Shown here one piece after another: positions 34,420 through 44,074 of a stretch of DNA of 53,343 bases. Position numbers and translations under genes: made by a program. The notes beneath the pieces are model-generated. The model made no database searches and had not been told where the DNA came from. It was given only the letters and a program-made list of their open reading frames with translations. The DNA comes from Selenomonadaceae bacterium (GTDB lineage Bacteria > Bacillota > Negativicutes > Selenomonadales > Selenomonadaceae): contig JAFVEZ010000020.1 in assembly GCA_017475745.1 (NCBI GenBank), forward strand, positions 1 through 53,343, in the 5' to 3' direction. Positions within the stretch are counted from its first letter, which is position 1. Each line of letters opens with the position of its first letter.

Positions 34420-35427
34420 ATGGATAAATCATTTAAAGATAACCTAAGAGATTTTGTGGAGAATAAAACCGGCGGCTGCAAAATCCTCGTCGTCGGTGAT
34501 GTTATGCTTGATAAGTATTATTATGGTGAAGTGACAAGAATCTCACCTGAAGCACCCGTTCCGATAAATCATATCCTCAGCACAAAGGAGACACTCGGCG
34601 GTGCGGCTAACGTAGCTCACAACCTTGCCCTACTTGGCTGTCAAACATCAATAGCAGGGTTTGTCGGCGAAGATCACCATGGTGAAACCCTAGTGGATAA
34701 GCTTTTGGCTCGTGGTATTGACTACTTTGATCTTGTTCATACCAATCAGCCGACCACTACTAAAATCAGAATCATCGGTGGACATCAGCAAATGATGAGA
34801 TTAGATTTTGAAAATACCGCTCCTGTAGTCGGAGACGACGCAAATAATTTAATGGAAAATATCTCCGATCAGCTTAACGAAGCTCGTTCAGTTGATGCCG
34901 TTATCATATCAGACTACGGCAAGGGTGCCTGCACAGTAGACATCTGTCAGAAGATAATCAAACTCTGTAGAAAGAAGAATGTTCTTGTTGTTGTTGATCC
35001 AAAGGGCAATCAATGGCAAAAATATAGCGGTGCGAACTTCATCACACCGAATTTGAAGGAACTAAACGACGTTCTTGATATGCCAATCAAGAATGAAGAT
35101 AAAGAAGTAGAGATTGCTGCAAGATTTGTAACCAAAAAGTATAACATTGAAAATATAATTGTCACGCGTTCTGATCGAGGTTTGACACTTGTTGACGGTG
35201 AAAATGTCACTCATATTAAGGCCAAGGCTCAAGAAGTGTTTGACGTTTCCGGCGCAGGTGATACCGTTATAGCAGTCTTCACTCTGGCACTTGCCGGAAA
35301 TATGAAATCAACGGCGGCCGCGTATCTTGCCAATCTCGCAGCAGGTGTTGTGGTGGCCAAAATCGGCACATATGCTGTCAGTCGTGATGAGTTGTTATAC
35401 GCCCTTGAATCTTTCAGCAGAATATAA
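34420..35427 (+). CDS. rfaE1: D-glycero-beta-D-manno-heptose-7-phosphate kinase (RfaE1/HldE kinase domain)
   Basis: 335 residues, PfkB/ribokinase family. ILVVGDVMLDKYYYGEVTRI, ISPEAPVPI, ETLGGAANVAHNLALLG and the C-terminal anion-hole motif FDVSGAGDTVIAVFTLAL are typical of the HldE kinase half. The nucleotidyltransferase half is missing, so it must be a separate gene elsewhere. Its role is ADP-heptose synthesis for the LPS inner core, in keeping with lpxB in the window. Confidence 0.9.
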   Translation: MDKSFKDNLRDFVENKTGGCKILVVGDVMLDKYYYGEVTRISPEAPVPINHILSTKETLGGAANVAHNLALLGCQTSIAGFVGEDHHGETLVDKLLARGIDYFDLVHTNQPTTTKIRIIGGHQQMMRLDFENTAPVVGDDANNLMENISDQLNEARSVDAVIISDYGKGACTVDICQKIIKLCRKKNVLVVVDPKGNQWQKYSGANFITPNLKELNDVLDMPIKNEDKEVEIAARFVTKKYNIENIIVTRSDRGLTLVDGENVTHIKAKAQEVFDVSGAGDTVIAVFTLALAGNMKSTAAAYLANLAAGVVVAKIGTYAVSRDELLYALESFSRI

Positions 35428-35439
35428 GAGGTTAAAACC

Positions 35440-36228
35440 ATGAAACAATTTATAGTAGATGCCTTTACCGATCATGTATTTGCAGGCAATCAAGCAGCGG
35501 TTTGTATTCTTGATGATTGGCAGTCTGAAGAGATGATGTTAAATATAGCAAGAGAAAACAATTTTTCAGAAACAGCCTTTGCTGTCAAAGAAGAGACAGA
35601 CACCTATCGTCTTCGCTGGTTTACTCCAGAGACGGAGATAAATCTTTGTGGTCATGCGACACTCGCTGCTGGATACATCATTCTGGAACATTACAATATA
35701 AACATCTCTGCTGTCACCTTCAAGACATTGAGCGGTGATTTGACGGTTAAATACACGGGCGATTTATACGAGATGGACTTTCCTGCTTATTCCTTTAAAC
35801 GTGTTGAGGTTACTGATGCAATGGAAGAAGCACTTGGTGTCCGTCCGATTGATGCCGTGTTGAGTCGTGACTTGTTGATGATTCTTGATTCTGAAGAAGC
35901 AGTTAAAAATCTCAAGCCTAATCTTGACAAATTGGGACAGCTTGACGGATTAATCCAAGCGGTTACGGCTAAAGGCAGTGATTATGACTGTGTGTCAAGG
36001 GTGTTTGCTCCAAAGCTTGGTATCGTTGAAGACCCTGTCACCGGTTCTACCCATTGCTTGATCGTTCCATATTGGGCTGAGAAGCTCAACAAAAGTAAGC
36101 TAAAAGCATTCCAGGCTTCAAAGAGAACAGGCGTGTTATATTGTGATCTCATTGGAGATAGAATCAAAATATCCGGCAAGGCGGCATTGTATTCTATCTC
36201 AGAAATTCTGCCAAAAACTAATAAGTGA
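35440..36228 (+). CDS. PhzF family isomerase/epimerase-like protein
   Basis: 262 residues. FIVDAFTDHVFAGNQAAVCI, NNFSETAFAVKE (catalytic Glu position), RWFTPETEINLCGHATLAA and VEDPVTGSTHCLIVPYW show the PhzF fold of two similar halves. The family includes isomerases of many small acids; the substrate is unknown. It starts 12 bases after the heptose kinase stop and is probably co-transcribed. It ends 2 bases from the convergent sensor kinase gene with no clear terminator. Confidence 0.9.
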   Translation: MKQFIVDAFTDHVFAGNQAAVCILDDWQSEEMMLNIARENNFSETAFAVKEETDTYRLRWFTPETEINLCGHATLAAGYIILEHYNINISAVTFKTLSGDLTVKYTGDLYEMDFPAYSFKRVEVTDAMEEALGVRPIDAVLSRDLLMILDSEEAVKNLKPNLDKLGQLDGLIQAVTAKGSDYDCVSRVFAPKLGIVEDPVTGSTHCLIVPYWAEKLNKSKLKAFQASKRTGVLYCDLIGDRIKISGKAALYSISEILPKTNK

Positions 36229-36230
36229 GA

Positions 36231-37649
36231 TTAGTGATAAATTGGAATAATTACGCTAATGGTTGTACCTTTGCCAAGCTCACTGGAAAGCTCAATCTTG
36301 CTGTTATGCTGATCGGCAACCCACTTTGCTATTGAGAGTCCCAAACCTGTACCGCTCACTTTATGCTCACTGCCAGAAGCATTGACTCGGAAAAATCTCT
36401 CAAATATTCTTGATTGATGTTCCTTCGCGATGCCTATTCCTGTGTCACTGACACTAAGCTTGATATAATCACCGTCTCTTGCTGAATCAACTGTGACTGT
36501 ACCACCTTCCGGTGTATATTTGACGGCATTTTCTAAAAAGATTCTCAACATCTGTCTCATAGTAACCTTGTCGGCAAAAACAGTCGCAACTTCATTCCGA
36601 ATCATCTTAATTTCGTGAGTATGTGTTGTCTTTCTCATCTTGTGAAATACATCTTCAACGAGTTCTGACAATTCTAAAGGCTGCATATTGAGTGGTTGTC
36701 GATTTTGATCTGAACGCGCAAGAAAGAGTAATTGCTCAATGAGCTGTTGCATGTTCTCGGTCTCAGATTGAATTGCTTCGACGCTTTCCTTAAATATCTC
36801 AGGATCAGTTGAACCCCAACGCGCCAAGACATCAGAATAGCCACGAATTACAGTCACAGGCGTCCTTAACTCGTGTGAAGCATTAGAAACAAACTGTTGT
36901 TGCTGAGTTATTCCAACTTGAAGACGGTTAAGCATATTATTAAAGGTATTCGCCAAATCAGCCAGCTCATCATTAACAGGATTGACCGGTATTCTCGTAT
37001 TCATATTTTCGATGGCTATATCTTGGGCAGTCTTCGTCATGGTGCTGATCGGTCTGAGTATCTTCCGACTGATAATATATCCTGTTCCCATAGCAAATAG
37101 CAACCCTATCACATCTACGGTGAGCAGGATATTTTTTAATTTATCGAAGAAGTCCATCTGTGCAGTTATAGTTCTAAAGAATTGCAAGGTAACTGTTTCG
37201 TTGTCATGAGTAAAATTCATTTTCGCCCTATAAACTATGGCCCTTGTAAACTGAGCAACTTCCATATCGTCATTCGTCCAAAAAGGCGGATCTTTGATTA
37301 TGTTTTCGTCAAACTGTTCAACTGTAGGGTAATGTGAATCGGTATCAATGAATACCCTGCCTTTGTCGTCGACAACCCTTAGCACCACACCAGCAACAAG
37401 AGGATCACGAATTGAGTTTACATCTATATTTGCATTTTGCTCAAGTTTCTCAAGAAGCTTCTTGGTATTTTCCATGCTATATACTAAGGTTCTTTCAGCC
37501 TGTTGATACAGGGCATAGTAAACACCATACCAAGCTAATGCATTTGTCAATGTAAGCAAGGCAAGGAAACATAAAGTGTAAATAATAGTTATTTTCGTTG
37601 ATATTTGTGAATAATGTACTATACGCAATAACTTTTCAATAAATTTCAT
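36231..37649 (-). CDS. Sensor histidine kinase (HAMP-HisKA-HATPase), no adjacent regulator
   Basis: 472 residues. TM1 is about 20-45, followed by an extracytoplasmic loop with VLRVVDDKGRVFIDTDSHYP and PPFWTNDD. TM2 is about 170-195, then HAMP, HisKA with [18 protein letters not shown] (His259), and HATPase with FLENAVKYTPEGG, DTGIGIAKEHQSRIFERFFR and [14 protein letters not shown]. The whole layout, including the sensor loop, is like the kinase at 47604-49229. No response regulator is adjacent; the OmpR-type regulator at 49.2-49.9 kb is a candidate partner. Confidence 0.93.
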   Translation of the reverse strand: MKFIEKLLRIVHYSQISTKITIIYTLCFLALLTLTNALAWYGVYYALYQQAERTLVYSMENTKKLLEKLEQNANIDVNSIRDPLVAGVVLRVVDDKGRVFIDTDSHYPTVEQFDENIIKDPPFWTNDDMEVAQFTRAIVYRAKMNFTHDNETVTLQFFRTITAQMDFFDKLKNILLTVDVIGLLFAMGTGYIISRKILRPISTMTKTAQDIAIENMNTRIPVNPVNDELADLANTFNNMLNRLQVGITQQQQFVSNASHELRTPVTVIRGYSDVLARWGSTDPEIFKESVEAIQSETENMQQLIEQLLFLARSDQNRQPLNMQPLELSELVEDVFHKMRKTTHTHEIKMIRNEVATVFADKVTMRQMLRIFLENAVKYTPEGGTVTVDSARDGDYIKLSVSDTGIGIAKEHQSRIFERFFRVNASGSEHKVSGTGLGLSIAKWVADQHNSKIELSSELGKGTTISVIIPIYH

Positions 37650-37811
37650 TCAATTATCTCCCGTAGGCAACAACAAACAAAATCTAAATACATATATTAT
37701 ATATGATAACACATATTTGAGATTTTTGGTATAGGAAAAGACAATTTTTTCAAATTATTTTCATTATATATAAATATAATTGAACCATTAAAGAATATTG
37801 GAGTGTTTTTC

Positions 37812-38522
37812 ATGAAAGGTTTATTCATATTGTTGATTCCTTTTCTCTTTTTGTCACTTATGACAACGAGAGCATTTGCGGCAGAAGAGAGTATTCCAAC
37901 ATTGTCGGTAAACGGAGAGGGAATAGTCGAAGCTGCACCGGACAGAGCAGCCATCTCGATTGGTGTTGTAACGCAGGATAAGGACGCTTCTCGCGCTCAG
38001 TCTGCAAATGCCAAAGCTGCTCAGGACATCATAAATTCAATCGTGGCACTCGGTGTTGAGCGCAAAAACATCAACACCAGTGATTACACGTTCCGCCCAA
38101 CTTATCGTCAAGATGCTAACCGTCAAAATATACTCAACGGCTATGAAGTCCGCAATACCGTTCACGTTGTCCTTGATAATCTTGATCTTGTCGGCAAAGT
38201 TATCGACACGGCCCTAAACCACGGTGCTAATAATATTGACTCTCTGGATTTTGGAATCAAGAATCGCAAAAAGCTCCAAGACGAAGCTCTCGTCCTTGCC
38301 ATTCGCGATGCTCGTCAGAGAGCAGACCTCGTTGCTCGTGAGCTTGGTAAGTCAATCGTCGGTGTGAAGGATATTTCAATCAACACCGGCGGAGTAGGAG
38401 CAATGAGAATGAACAAGATGTACGCAATGGCTGAGATGGCATCAATGGACGCTGCAACACCGATTGAAGCGGGAACTTTGACCTGTTCGGCGTCAGTACA
38501 TATCGTATTTATTTTGAATTGA
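37812..38522 (+). CDS. SIMPL domain (DUF541) exported protein
   Basis: 236 residues. Signal peptide MKGLFILLIPFLFLSL ending near AFAAEE; then LSVNGEGIVEAAPDRAAISI, YEVRNTVHVVLDNLDLVGKV and LVLAIRDARQRADLVARELG of the SIMPL family (BP26/YggE-like). Members are linked to stress tolerance, with unclear mechanism. ATG 37812 has TTGGAG 9 bases upstream; a TATAAT lies at 37775-37780. Confidence 0.9.
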   Translation: MKGLFILLIPFLFLSLMTTRAFAAEESIPTLSVNGEGIVEAAPDRAAISIGVVTQDKDASRAQSANAKAAQDIINSIVALGVERKNINTSDYTFRPTYRQDANRQNILNGYEVRNTVHVVLDNLDLVGKVIDTALNHGANNIDSLDFGIKNRKKLQDEALVLAIRDARQRADLVARELGKSIVGVKDISINTGGVGAMRMNKMYAMAEMASMDAATPIEAGTLTCSASVHIVFILN

Positions 38523-38541
38523 AGTATATTAGGGTGACGCT

Positions 38542-39078
38542 ATGCTCTGCCCAAAATGTGGCGCTCAACTTGCCAATAACGCCAAGTATTGTTACTCTTG
38601 TGGAGATGTAATATCTAATCCTCAAGATACATATGTTGCAGATACTACCGTTCGAGATATGTTTCTAAAGTCCAGCGGTCGACTAAATCGTCTCAGATAC
38701 TTTAAACGCAGTGTAGTAGTAGGTATTTTCAAAGTCCTAATGATGCTGATCTTGCTGATAATGCTCAAGTTGTTTAATGTTGATTTAGATGATCTTGATT
38801 TGTTTCATATCGTCATAGTAGTTTATATTGTCTTTACAGTTTTTTTCTATTTCCTGTACGTTAGGCGACTTCAGGATTTAAATAAGAATAATACTCTTGC
38901 CATTATAAGAACTGTTTCTGGTTTGGTTTTGCTTTTTTTGACTGCTACTCAAGATGAGACGACAGTACTCTCTTTGATTGTATCTTTAATAACACTGTAT
39001 ATTGATTTGTATTTGTTATTCGCTGATGGCACTCATGGCAGGAATGATTACGGAGCTGATCCATTGGGTCGTGTTTGA
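38542..39078 (+). CDS. Zinc-ribbon plus DUF805 membrane protein
   Basis: 178 residues. The N-terminal zinc ribbon has two CxxC pairs (CPKCGAQ and CYSCGD). A DUF805 domain follows, with SGRLNRLRYFKRSV, RRLQDLNKNN, several hydrophobic helices and the ending YGADPLGRV. The function of DUF805 is unknown. It starts 19 bases after the SIMPL gene and is followed by an exported flavodoxin, probably in one transcript. Confidence 0.85.
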   Translation: MLCPKCGAQLANNAKYCYSCGDVISNPQDTYVADTTVRDMFLKSSGRLNRLRYFKRSVVVGIFKVLMMLILLIMLKLFNVDLDDLDLFHIVIVVYIVFTVFFYFLYVRRLQDLNKNNTLAIIRTVSGLVLLFLTATQDETTVLSLIVSLITLYIDLYLLFADGTHGRNDYGADPLGRV

Positions 39079-39100
39079 TTAATATTGAGGAGTGACTTCA

Positions 39101-39697
39101 ATGAAAGGTATTGTAATCTTGATGTTACTTAGTTTAGGACTGCTACTTAACAGTAATGTTGCAGCAGCAATGTCTCAAGGCAAAGTCTTGGTTGCTTATT
39201 TTTCACGAATCGGAAATGAGTATAGCGTCGGCAAAATCACCAAAGGCAACACCGCCATTATTGCTGATATCATTGCGAAGGAAACCAACGCTGATCTCTT
39301 TGAGATTAAACCCGCAAAACCCTATCCGAGTGACTACGATGAGTGTACGAAGATCGCAAGCAAAGAGAAGGCCGTCAAAGCACGCCCGGAGATCGTCGGC
39401 AAGGTTGAAAACCTTCAAGAGTATGACATAATCTTCATAGGCTACCCGATTTGGTGGGGCGATATGCCGATGGCAGTCTACACCTTCCTTGAGAGTTACG
39501 ACTTCAGCGGCAAGAAGATAGTGCCATTTTGCACTCACGGTGGAAGCGGTCTCAGCAGTACAGATCAAGCCATAACCTTAGCCTGTCCAAATTCCAAAAT
39601 CCTGCAAGGTTTTGCGATAAGAGGTGCAGTGGCACAGAATAAGACCAACGAAGCAAAGGCAACGGTGCAGAAGTGGCTTTCGTCTATTGATCTTTGA
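39101..39697 (+). CDS. Exported flavodoxin-like protein
   Basis: 198 residues. Signal peptide MKGIVILMLLSLGLLL ending AAAMSQG; then VLVAYFSRIGNEYSVGK (FMN phosphate loop), DIIFIGYPIWWGDMPMAVYT and VPFCTHGGSGLSST (FMN ring loops). The signal places this flavodoxin outside the cytoplasm, which is unusual for flavodoxins in general but known for this Flavodoxin_4-type family. Its nearest relative in the window is the C-terminal half of the protein at 18658-19752. ATG 39101 has GAGGAG 8 bases upstream. Confidence 0.88.
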   Translation: MKGIVILMLLSLGLLLNSNVAAAMSQGKVLVAYFSRIGNEYSVGKITKGNTAIIADIIAKETNADLFEIKPAKPYPSDYDECTKIASKEKAVKARPEIVGKVENLQEYDIIFIGYPIWWGDMPMAVYTFLESYDFSGKKIVPFCTHGGSGLSSTDQAITLACPNSKILQGFAIRGAVAQNKTNEAKATVQKWLSSIDL

Positions 39698-39715
39698 TAT
39701 AAAACATTGAACATT

Positions 39716-39753
39716 AAAAGCCCGTATCCTTATTGAAAGGAACGAGCTTTTTT
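39716..39753 (+). terminator. Bidirectional terminator between the flavodoxin gene and alaS
   Basis: AAAAGC...TCCTT, loop ATTG, AAGGA...GAGCTTTTTT. The A-run before and T-run after let it serve both convergent genes. Confidence 0.7.
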
Positions 39754-39773
39754 GATTGATATTTAAATTCTAT

Positions 39774-42401
39774 TTATGATTTAATCTGACTACGCAGAGT
39801 CTCTTCAGCTTTCTTGAAGGCTTCTGGCAGAGCGTCAGGATTCTTGCCGCCGGCTTGTGCCATATCTGGACGCCCGCCACCGCCGCCGCCAACTTCCTTG
39901 GCCGCTGCCTTAACGATATTGCCTGCGTGTACACCCAGCTTGACAGCCGCCTTGTCTGCCTTGGCAACGAGACTGACTTTGCCGTCATTAACCGCCGCAA
40001 GCAGCACAACACCAGTCTCAAGATTGTCACAGATAGTGTCTGCAAGTTTTCTGAGTTCGTCCATATCCTTCGCCTTAGCACTGCCTGCAACGAACTTGAC
40101 GCCACCGATCTCCTCGACACCCATCAAAAGCTTTTGAGCGTCGGCTTTCTCTTCGATTGCATGGAGCTTGTCAATTTGCTTCTTCATTTCCTTAGATTCA
40201 GTGATGATCTTCTCGACTTGTGTAGGAAGTGCTTCAATATTGGTCTTGAGGATCGCTGCCGTTCTATTTAGAAGCTCAGTTTGATGATTGGCGTCATTAA
40301 GGGCTGCACGTCCTGTAATGGCTTCAATTCTTCTAACACCTGCTGCCACGCCAGTTTCACTGACAATCTTGAATCTGCCAATTTGTCCGATATTCTTGAC
40401 ATGAGAGCCACCGCAGAGTTCGCAGCTAAAGTTAGGCACAGTGACAACTCTGACTATATTGCCATATTTCTCACCGAAGAGCGCCATTGCACCAAGTTTC
40501 TTTGCTTCATCAATATTCATGAGCTTGATGTCAACGTCAATACTCTTGAGTATCTCTTCGTTGACAAGTTCCTCAACATCAGCAAGCTGCTGGTCAGTGA
40601 CAGGCTCGAAGTTGGAGAAGTCAAAACGCAGTCTGTCCGGCGTGACGAGTGAACCTGCCTGGTGAACTTGGTCTCCAACAACCTTGCGAAGCGCTGCCTG
40701 GAGCAAGTGAGTCGCAGTGTGATTGCGGGCACTGGAAAGCTTCTTCTCCGCGTCTATGGTGATCTTAACGGTATCGCCGACCTTTACGAAACCTTCCTCA
40801 ACGTAAGAGATGTGATAAACTGTGCCGTCCGGCAACTTCTTGGCATTAGTGACTTTAATTTTGCCAAACTCGCTTGTAAATTGACCTTCATCACCGACCT
40901 GGCCGCCACCTTCAGCGTAGAACGGCGTCTTCTCAAGGATAATGCCTGCTTCTTCACCGTCAGAGAGTTCGTCAACAAGCTTACCATCTTTCCAAATAGC
41001 AACGACTTTTGATTCAGCGGCAGTATCGTCAACTTTGAGATTACTTATGTCAATGCCGGAGAGGTCGGGAACATTGAAGCGCTGATTCTCCGCTCTTGCA
41101 GATCTAGCTCTCTGACGCTGATCTTCCATAGCCTTATCAAAACCGCTCTTGTCGAGAGTCAAGCCGTTTTCGCTGATAATCTCTTGAGTAAGTTCAAACG
41201 GGAATCCGTAAGTATCGTAGAGTTTAAAGCCTATTTCACCATCTAGTTCAGTCTCCTTATGAGATTTAACTTTGAAAATCTCACGAGTGAGAAGTTCCAT
41301 ACCTTGAGCGAGAGTATCGGCAAAACGGTCTTCTTCAAGGCGAATGACTTTCTTGATGTAGTCCTTCTTGTTGGTGAGTTCCTCAAAGTCAGCTACACCG
41401 TCATAAATCTTGGCAACTGCGTCAACCGCACCCTCAAGAAAGGCGTCTTTAATGCCGAGCATGCGACCATGACGAATGGCGCGGCGCAAAATTCTGCGAA
41501 GGACATAGCCGCGACCTTCATTAGAAGGAAGAATGCCGTCCATAATCATAACTGTCATGGAACGCGCGTGGTCAGCAATAACCTTCATTGATACATCTGA
41601 TTTCTCACTGCTGCCATATTTAACGCCGGAACGTTCCATAACATATTCAATAATCGGGTAGAGTAAGTCAGTCTCAAAGTTGGAGAGTTTATTTTGAAGT
41701 ACGGAAGCAAGGCGCTCAAGACCGCAACCGGTGTCAATGTTCTTGTGAGCAAGCGGCTTGTATTCGCCGTCCTCAGTCTTGTCATACTGAGTGAAGACGA
41801 GATTCCAAATCTCAAGATAGCGATCACAATCACAACCAGGAGCGCAAGTATCTTTACCGCAGCCGCGCTCTTCGCCGAGGTCGATATAAATCTCAGAATC
41901 AGGACCGCATGGACCAGGACCAATCTCCCAGAAGTTGTCCTCAAGTTTGACAATGTGATCTTTGTTAAAACCTGGCTGTTTAAACCAGATTTCCTTTGCT
42001 TCGTCATCTTTCGGGTAGATAGATACCCACAGCTTATCCTTCGGCAGTTCACAGACTTCGGTTAAGAACTCCCAAGCCCAAGGAATGGCATCTGCCTTGA
42101 AGTAGTCACCAAAGGAGAAGTTACCGAGCATTTCAAAGTAAGTTTGATGACGAGCAGTGTGTCCGACGTTCTCAATATCACCTGTTCTGACACAGCGCTG
42201 GCAAGTAGTGACACGAGTGCGCGGTGGTTTTACCTTGCCGGTGAAAAATGCTTTAAATGGCGCCATACCTGCACCTATCATCAAAAGAGTAGGATCATTC
42301 TCAGGAATCAGAGACGCGCTTGGCAGTCTCAAGTGTCCGCATTTTTCCACAAAAAAATTGATATACGCTTCTCTGAGTTCTTTTCCTGTCATATATTTCA
42401 A
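39774..42401 (-). CDS. alaS: Alanyl-tRNA synthetase
   Basis: 875 residues. Class II core with RVTTCQRCVRTGDIENVG and HTARHQTYFEMLGNFSFGDY, editing domain HTATHLLQAALRKVVGDQVH with the zinc ligands CGGSH, and C-terminal DHHA1 domain with GGGGGGRPDMAQAGG. The TTG start at 42399-42401 sits 7-8 bases after AGGAGG. No T-box leader is visible in the 72 bases upstream. It lies behind the GT11-GT2 gene on the same strand. Confidence 0.98.
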   Translation of the reverse strand: MKYMTGKELREAYINFFVEKCGHLRLPSASLIPENDPTLLMIGAGMAPFKAFFTGKVKPPRTRVTTCQRCVRTGDIENVGHTARHQTYFEMLGNFSFGDYFKADAIPWAWEFLTEVCELPKDKLWVSIYPKDDEAKEIWFKQPGFNKDHIVKLEDNFWEIGPGPCGPDSEIYIDLGEERGCGKDTCAPGCDCDRYLEIWNLVFTQYDKTEDGEYKPLAHKNIDTGCGLERLASVLQNKLSNFETDLLYPIIEYVMERSGVKYGSSEKSDVSMKVIADHARSMTVMIMDGILPSNEGRGYVLRRILRRAIRHGRMLGIKDAFLEGAVDAVAKIYDGVADFEELTNKKDYIKKVIRLEEDRFADTLAQGMELLTREIFKVKSHKETELDGEIGFKLYDTYGFPFELTQEIISENGLTLDKSGFDKAMEDQRQRARSARAENQRFNVPDLSGIDISNLKVDDTAAESKVVAIWKDGKLVDELSDGEEAGIILEKTPFYAEGGGQVGDEGQFTSEFGKIKVTNAKKLPDGTVYHISYVEEGFVKVGDTVKITIDAEKKLSSARNHTATHLLQAALRKVVGDQVHQAGSLVTPDRLRFDFSNFEPVTDQQLADVEELVNEEILKSIDVDIKLMNIDEAKKLGAMALFGEKYGNIVRVVTVPNFSCELCGGSHVKNIGQIGRFKIVSETGVAAGVRRIEAITGRAALNDANHQTELLNRTAAILKTNIEALPTQVEKIITESKEMKKQIDKLHAIEEKADAQKLLMGVEEIGGVKFVAGSAKAKDMDELRKLADTICDNLETGVVLLAAVNDGKVSLVAKADKAAVKLGVHAGNIVKAAAKEVGGGGGGRPDMAQAGGKNPDALPEAFKKAEETLRSQIKS

Positions 42402-42473
42402 AATATTACCTCCTATTAAATTTCAAAATAAGATTTTAGTATAGAATTTAAAAATATAAATGACTTTACGTTA

Positions 42474-44054
42474 TTATTTTGATGTCAAATAAAAAACTTG
42501 AGAAGTAAAAATATGACTTGAAGTTTGAGAGAAACATTCAATAAGGAATACTTGCTCTGCAACTTTGACATTTTTGATATTTTCATTAAAAGTTATATTA
42601 TTTTTTGTTAGAAACTCTCGTTTAAACATATTCGTGCCTAAAAAGTTATTCATTCCTTGATTAACTAAAAGTTTTATTATTTGCTCTTCATTAATATTTG
42701 TAAAGTGTGCAGACCCGTTAAACGTACTAAATGAAGGATCGGATTTTCCAATAAATTTATTACGTTCCTTTTCTTCACCCCAAGCAACAGAATGTACAAT
42801 ATCAGCTCTAATATTATAATTATTTATCATATACAATTTACTGAGAACATCTGGTAAAATATAGTCATTTCCATTGAAAAATAACAAATATTCACCTTGG
42901 GAAACTTTAATAGCCATGTTTAAAGCAGCACATTTGCTCGTTTGTTCATAAAGCTTAATATAACTAATATTTTTATTAGTATTAGCAATCTGCCTACAAA
43001 TTTCACTACTGTTATCGTTACTAGCATTATCAATTATGATTATCCCATAAAACTTATAATCTTGTGACAACATACTTTTTAAACATTCATCAATAGTTGT
43101 AGAATTATTTTCTACAAAAACGATTATAGAAAATATCGGTTTTGATTCAATTATTAGTTTTTTTTGGAAATCGACTGGTATTCTTATCCAATTTTGAGAA
43201 TCGAGCACTATATTTTTATCAGTATTATCCGAACTACAAAGATTGGCATAATTTTCTGCCCCTAAAGAAGGAGCACCATTAACCCATTTTGGAGTAAAAA
43301 CCTTCTTATCAGGATTTTTATTAAGCCAAGCTCCCCACCAACTAAATGTACTATTGGCAATGATATTATGTTTACAAAGGCTCATCAAATAAAGCTCTTC
43401 AACATCTTTTTCACAGCCGCTAACAAATTCTACAGGTATATCTAATTTTAGATTATTTTGAACCCACTTCAGATCATCTGAAAAGACGAAGGCTTTAAGA
43501 TTTTCGTATTGTTTTTTAAGAATTTCTATACATTCATAATAATATTCAAGAGGAATAAGACCATAGCCTTTATTGGCATTAGGATCGTGAATATAATCAC
43601 CATGACGAATATGTATGGATACTGAACATTCAGTAGAAAGTATTTTTTGTTCCCAAGAAAATGCTACATTATCCTTACCTCTGTTACTAAGTGGAACCTT
43701 CAATGTAAGTTCTTCTCTAAGAATATCAGCGATATTTGCAAAGAACCGCTCATCTTGCCAATATCCACGAAGATATACATCATCTGGATAATCTAAAAGT
43801 TCTATACCGTCTCCCCATTTGCCATAATCCGCATTTCTAATTTTACTTACTTCTTCTATATGTTTAAAGTCTTCTTCAGTTGCCGCAATGTCTTTGATAT
43901 TAAATTCTCCTAAACGATAGGGTCTGAACTTATTATCTTCAGAAACTCTTTTATCCATCTTCAATTCTGTATTTAATTTATGTGCAAGACTACGTGCTGA
44001 AGCATACTCAAAAAGCTGATTGCCAACACCACCCATTATATGTACAATTATCAT
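42474..44054 (-). CDS. Two-domain glycosyltransferase: GT11 fucosyltransferase plus GT2
   Basis: 526 residues. Residues 1-300 are GT11 (alpha-1,2-fucosyltransferase type): VHIMGGVGNQLFEYASARSL, SVSIHIRHGDYIHD, AFVFSDDLKW, IIANSTFSWWGAWLNKNPDK. Residues about 310-526 are a GT2 domain: PIFSIIVFVENNSTTIDECL, IIIIDNASNDNS, CAALNMAIKVSQGEYLLFFN. The GT2 metal motif is NGNDY instead of the usual DxD, so its activity needs checking. It sits next to manC, fcl and gmd, which make GDP-fucose, the donor used by GT11. Base composition is clearly more AT-rich than in alaS. Confidence 0.85.
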   Translation of the reverse strand: MIIVHIMGGVGNQLFEYASARSLAHKLNTELKMDKRVSEDNKFRPYRLGEFNIKDIAATEEDFKHIEEVSKIRNADYGKWGDGIELLDYPDDVYLRGYWQDERFFANIADILREELTLKVPLSNRGKDNVAFSWEQKILSTECSVSIHIRHGDYIHDPNANKGYGLIPLEYYYECIEILKKQYENLKAFVFSDDLKWVQNNLKLDIPVEFVSGCEKDVEELYLMSLCKHNIIANSTFSWWGAWLNKNPDKKVFTPKWVNGAPSLGAENYANLCSSDNTDKNIVLDSQNWIRIPVDFQKKLIIESKPIFSIIVFVENNSTTIDECLKSMLSQDYKFYGIIIIDNASNDNSSEICRQIANTNKNISYIKLYEQTSKCAALNMAIKVSQGEYLLFFNGNDYILPDVLSKLYMINNYNIRADIVHSVAWGEEKERNKFIGKSDPSFSTFNGSAHFTNINEEQIIKLLVNQGMNNFLGTNMFKREFLTKNNITFNENIKNVKVAEQVFLIECFSQTSSHIFTSQVFYLTSK

Positions 44055-44074
44055 ACATTGTATCCTCCTATGAT

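Noticed and set aside
39880..39905. G-rich run in alaS coding for six glycines
   Set aside because: The Gly run before RPDMAQAGG is a conserved part of AlaRS and uses mixed codons, so it is not a slippage tract like that in manC.
42402..42473. T-box riboswitch before alaS
   Set aside because: Only 72 bases are available, with no T-box sequence and no antiterminator structure.
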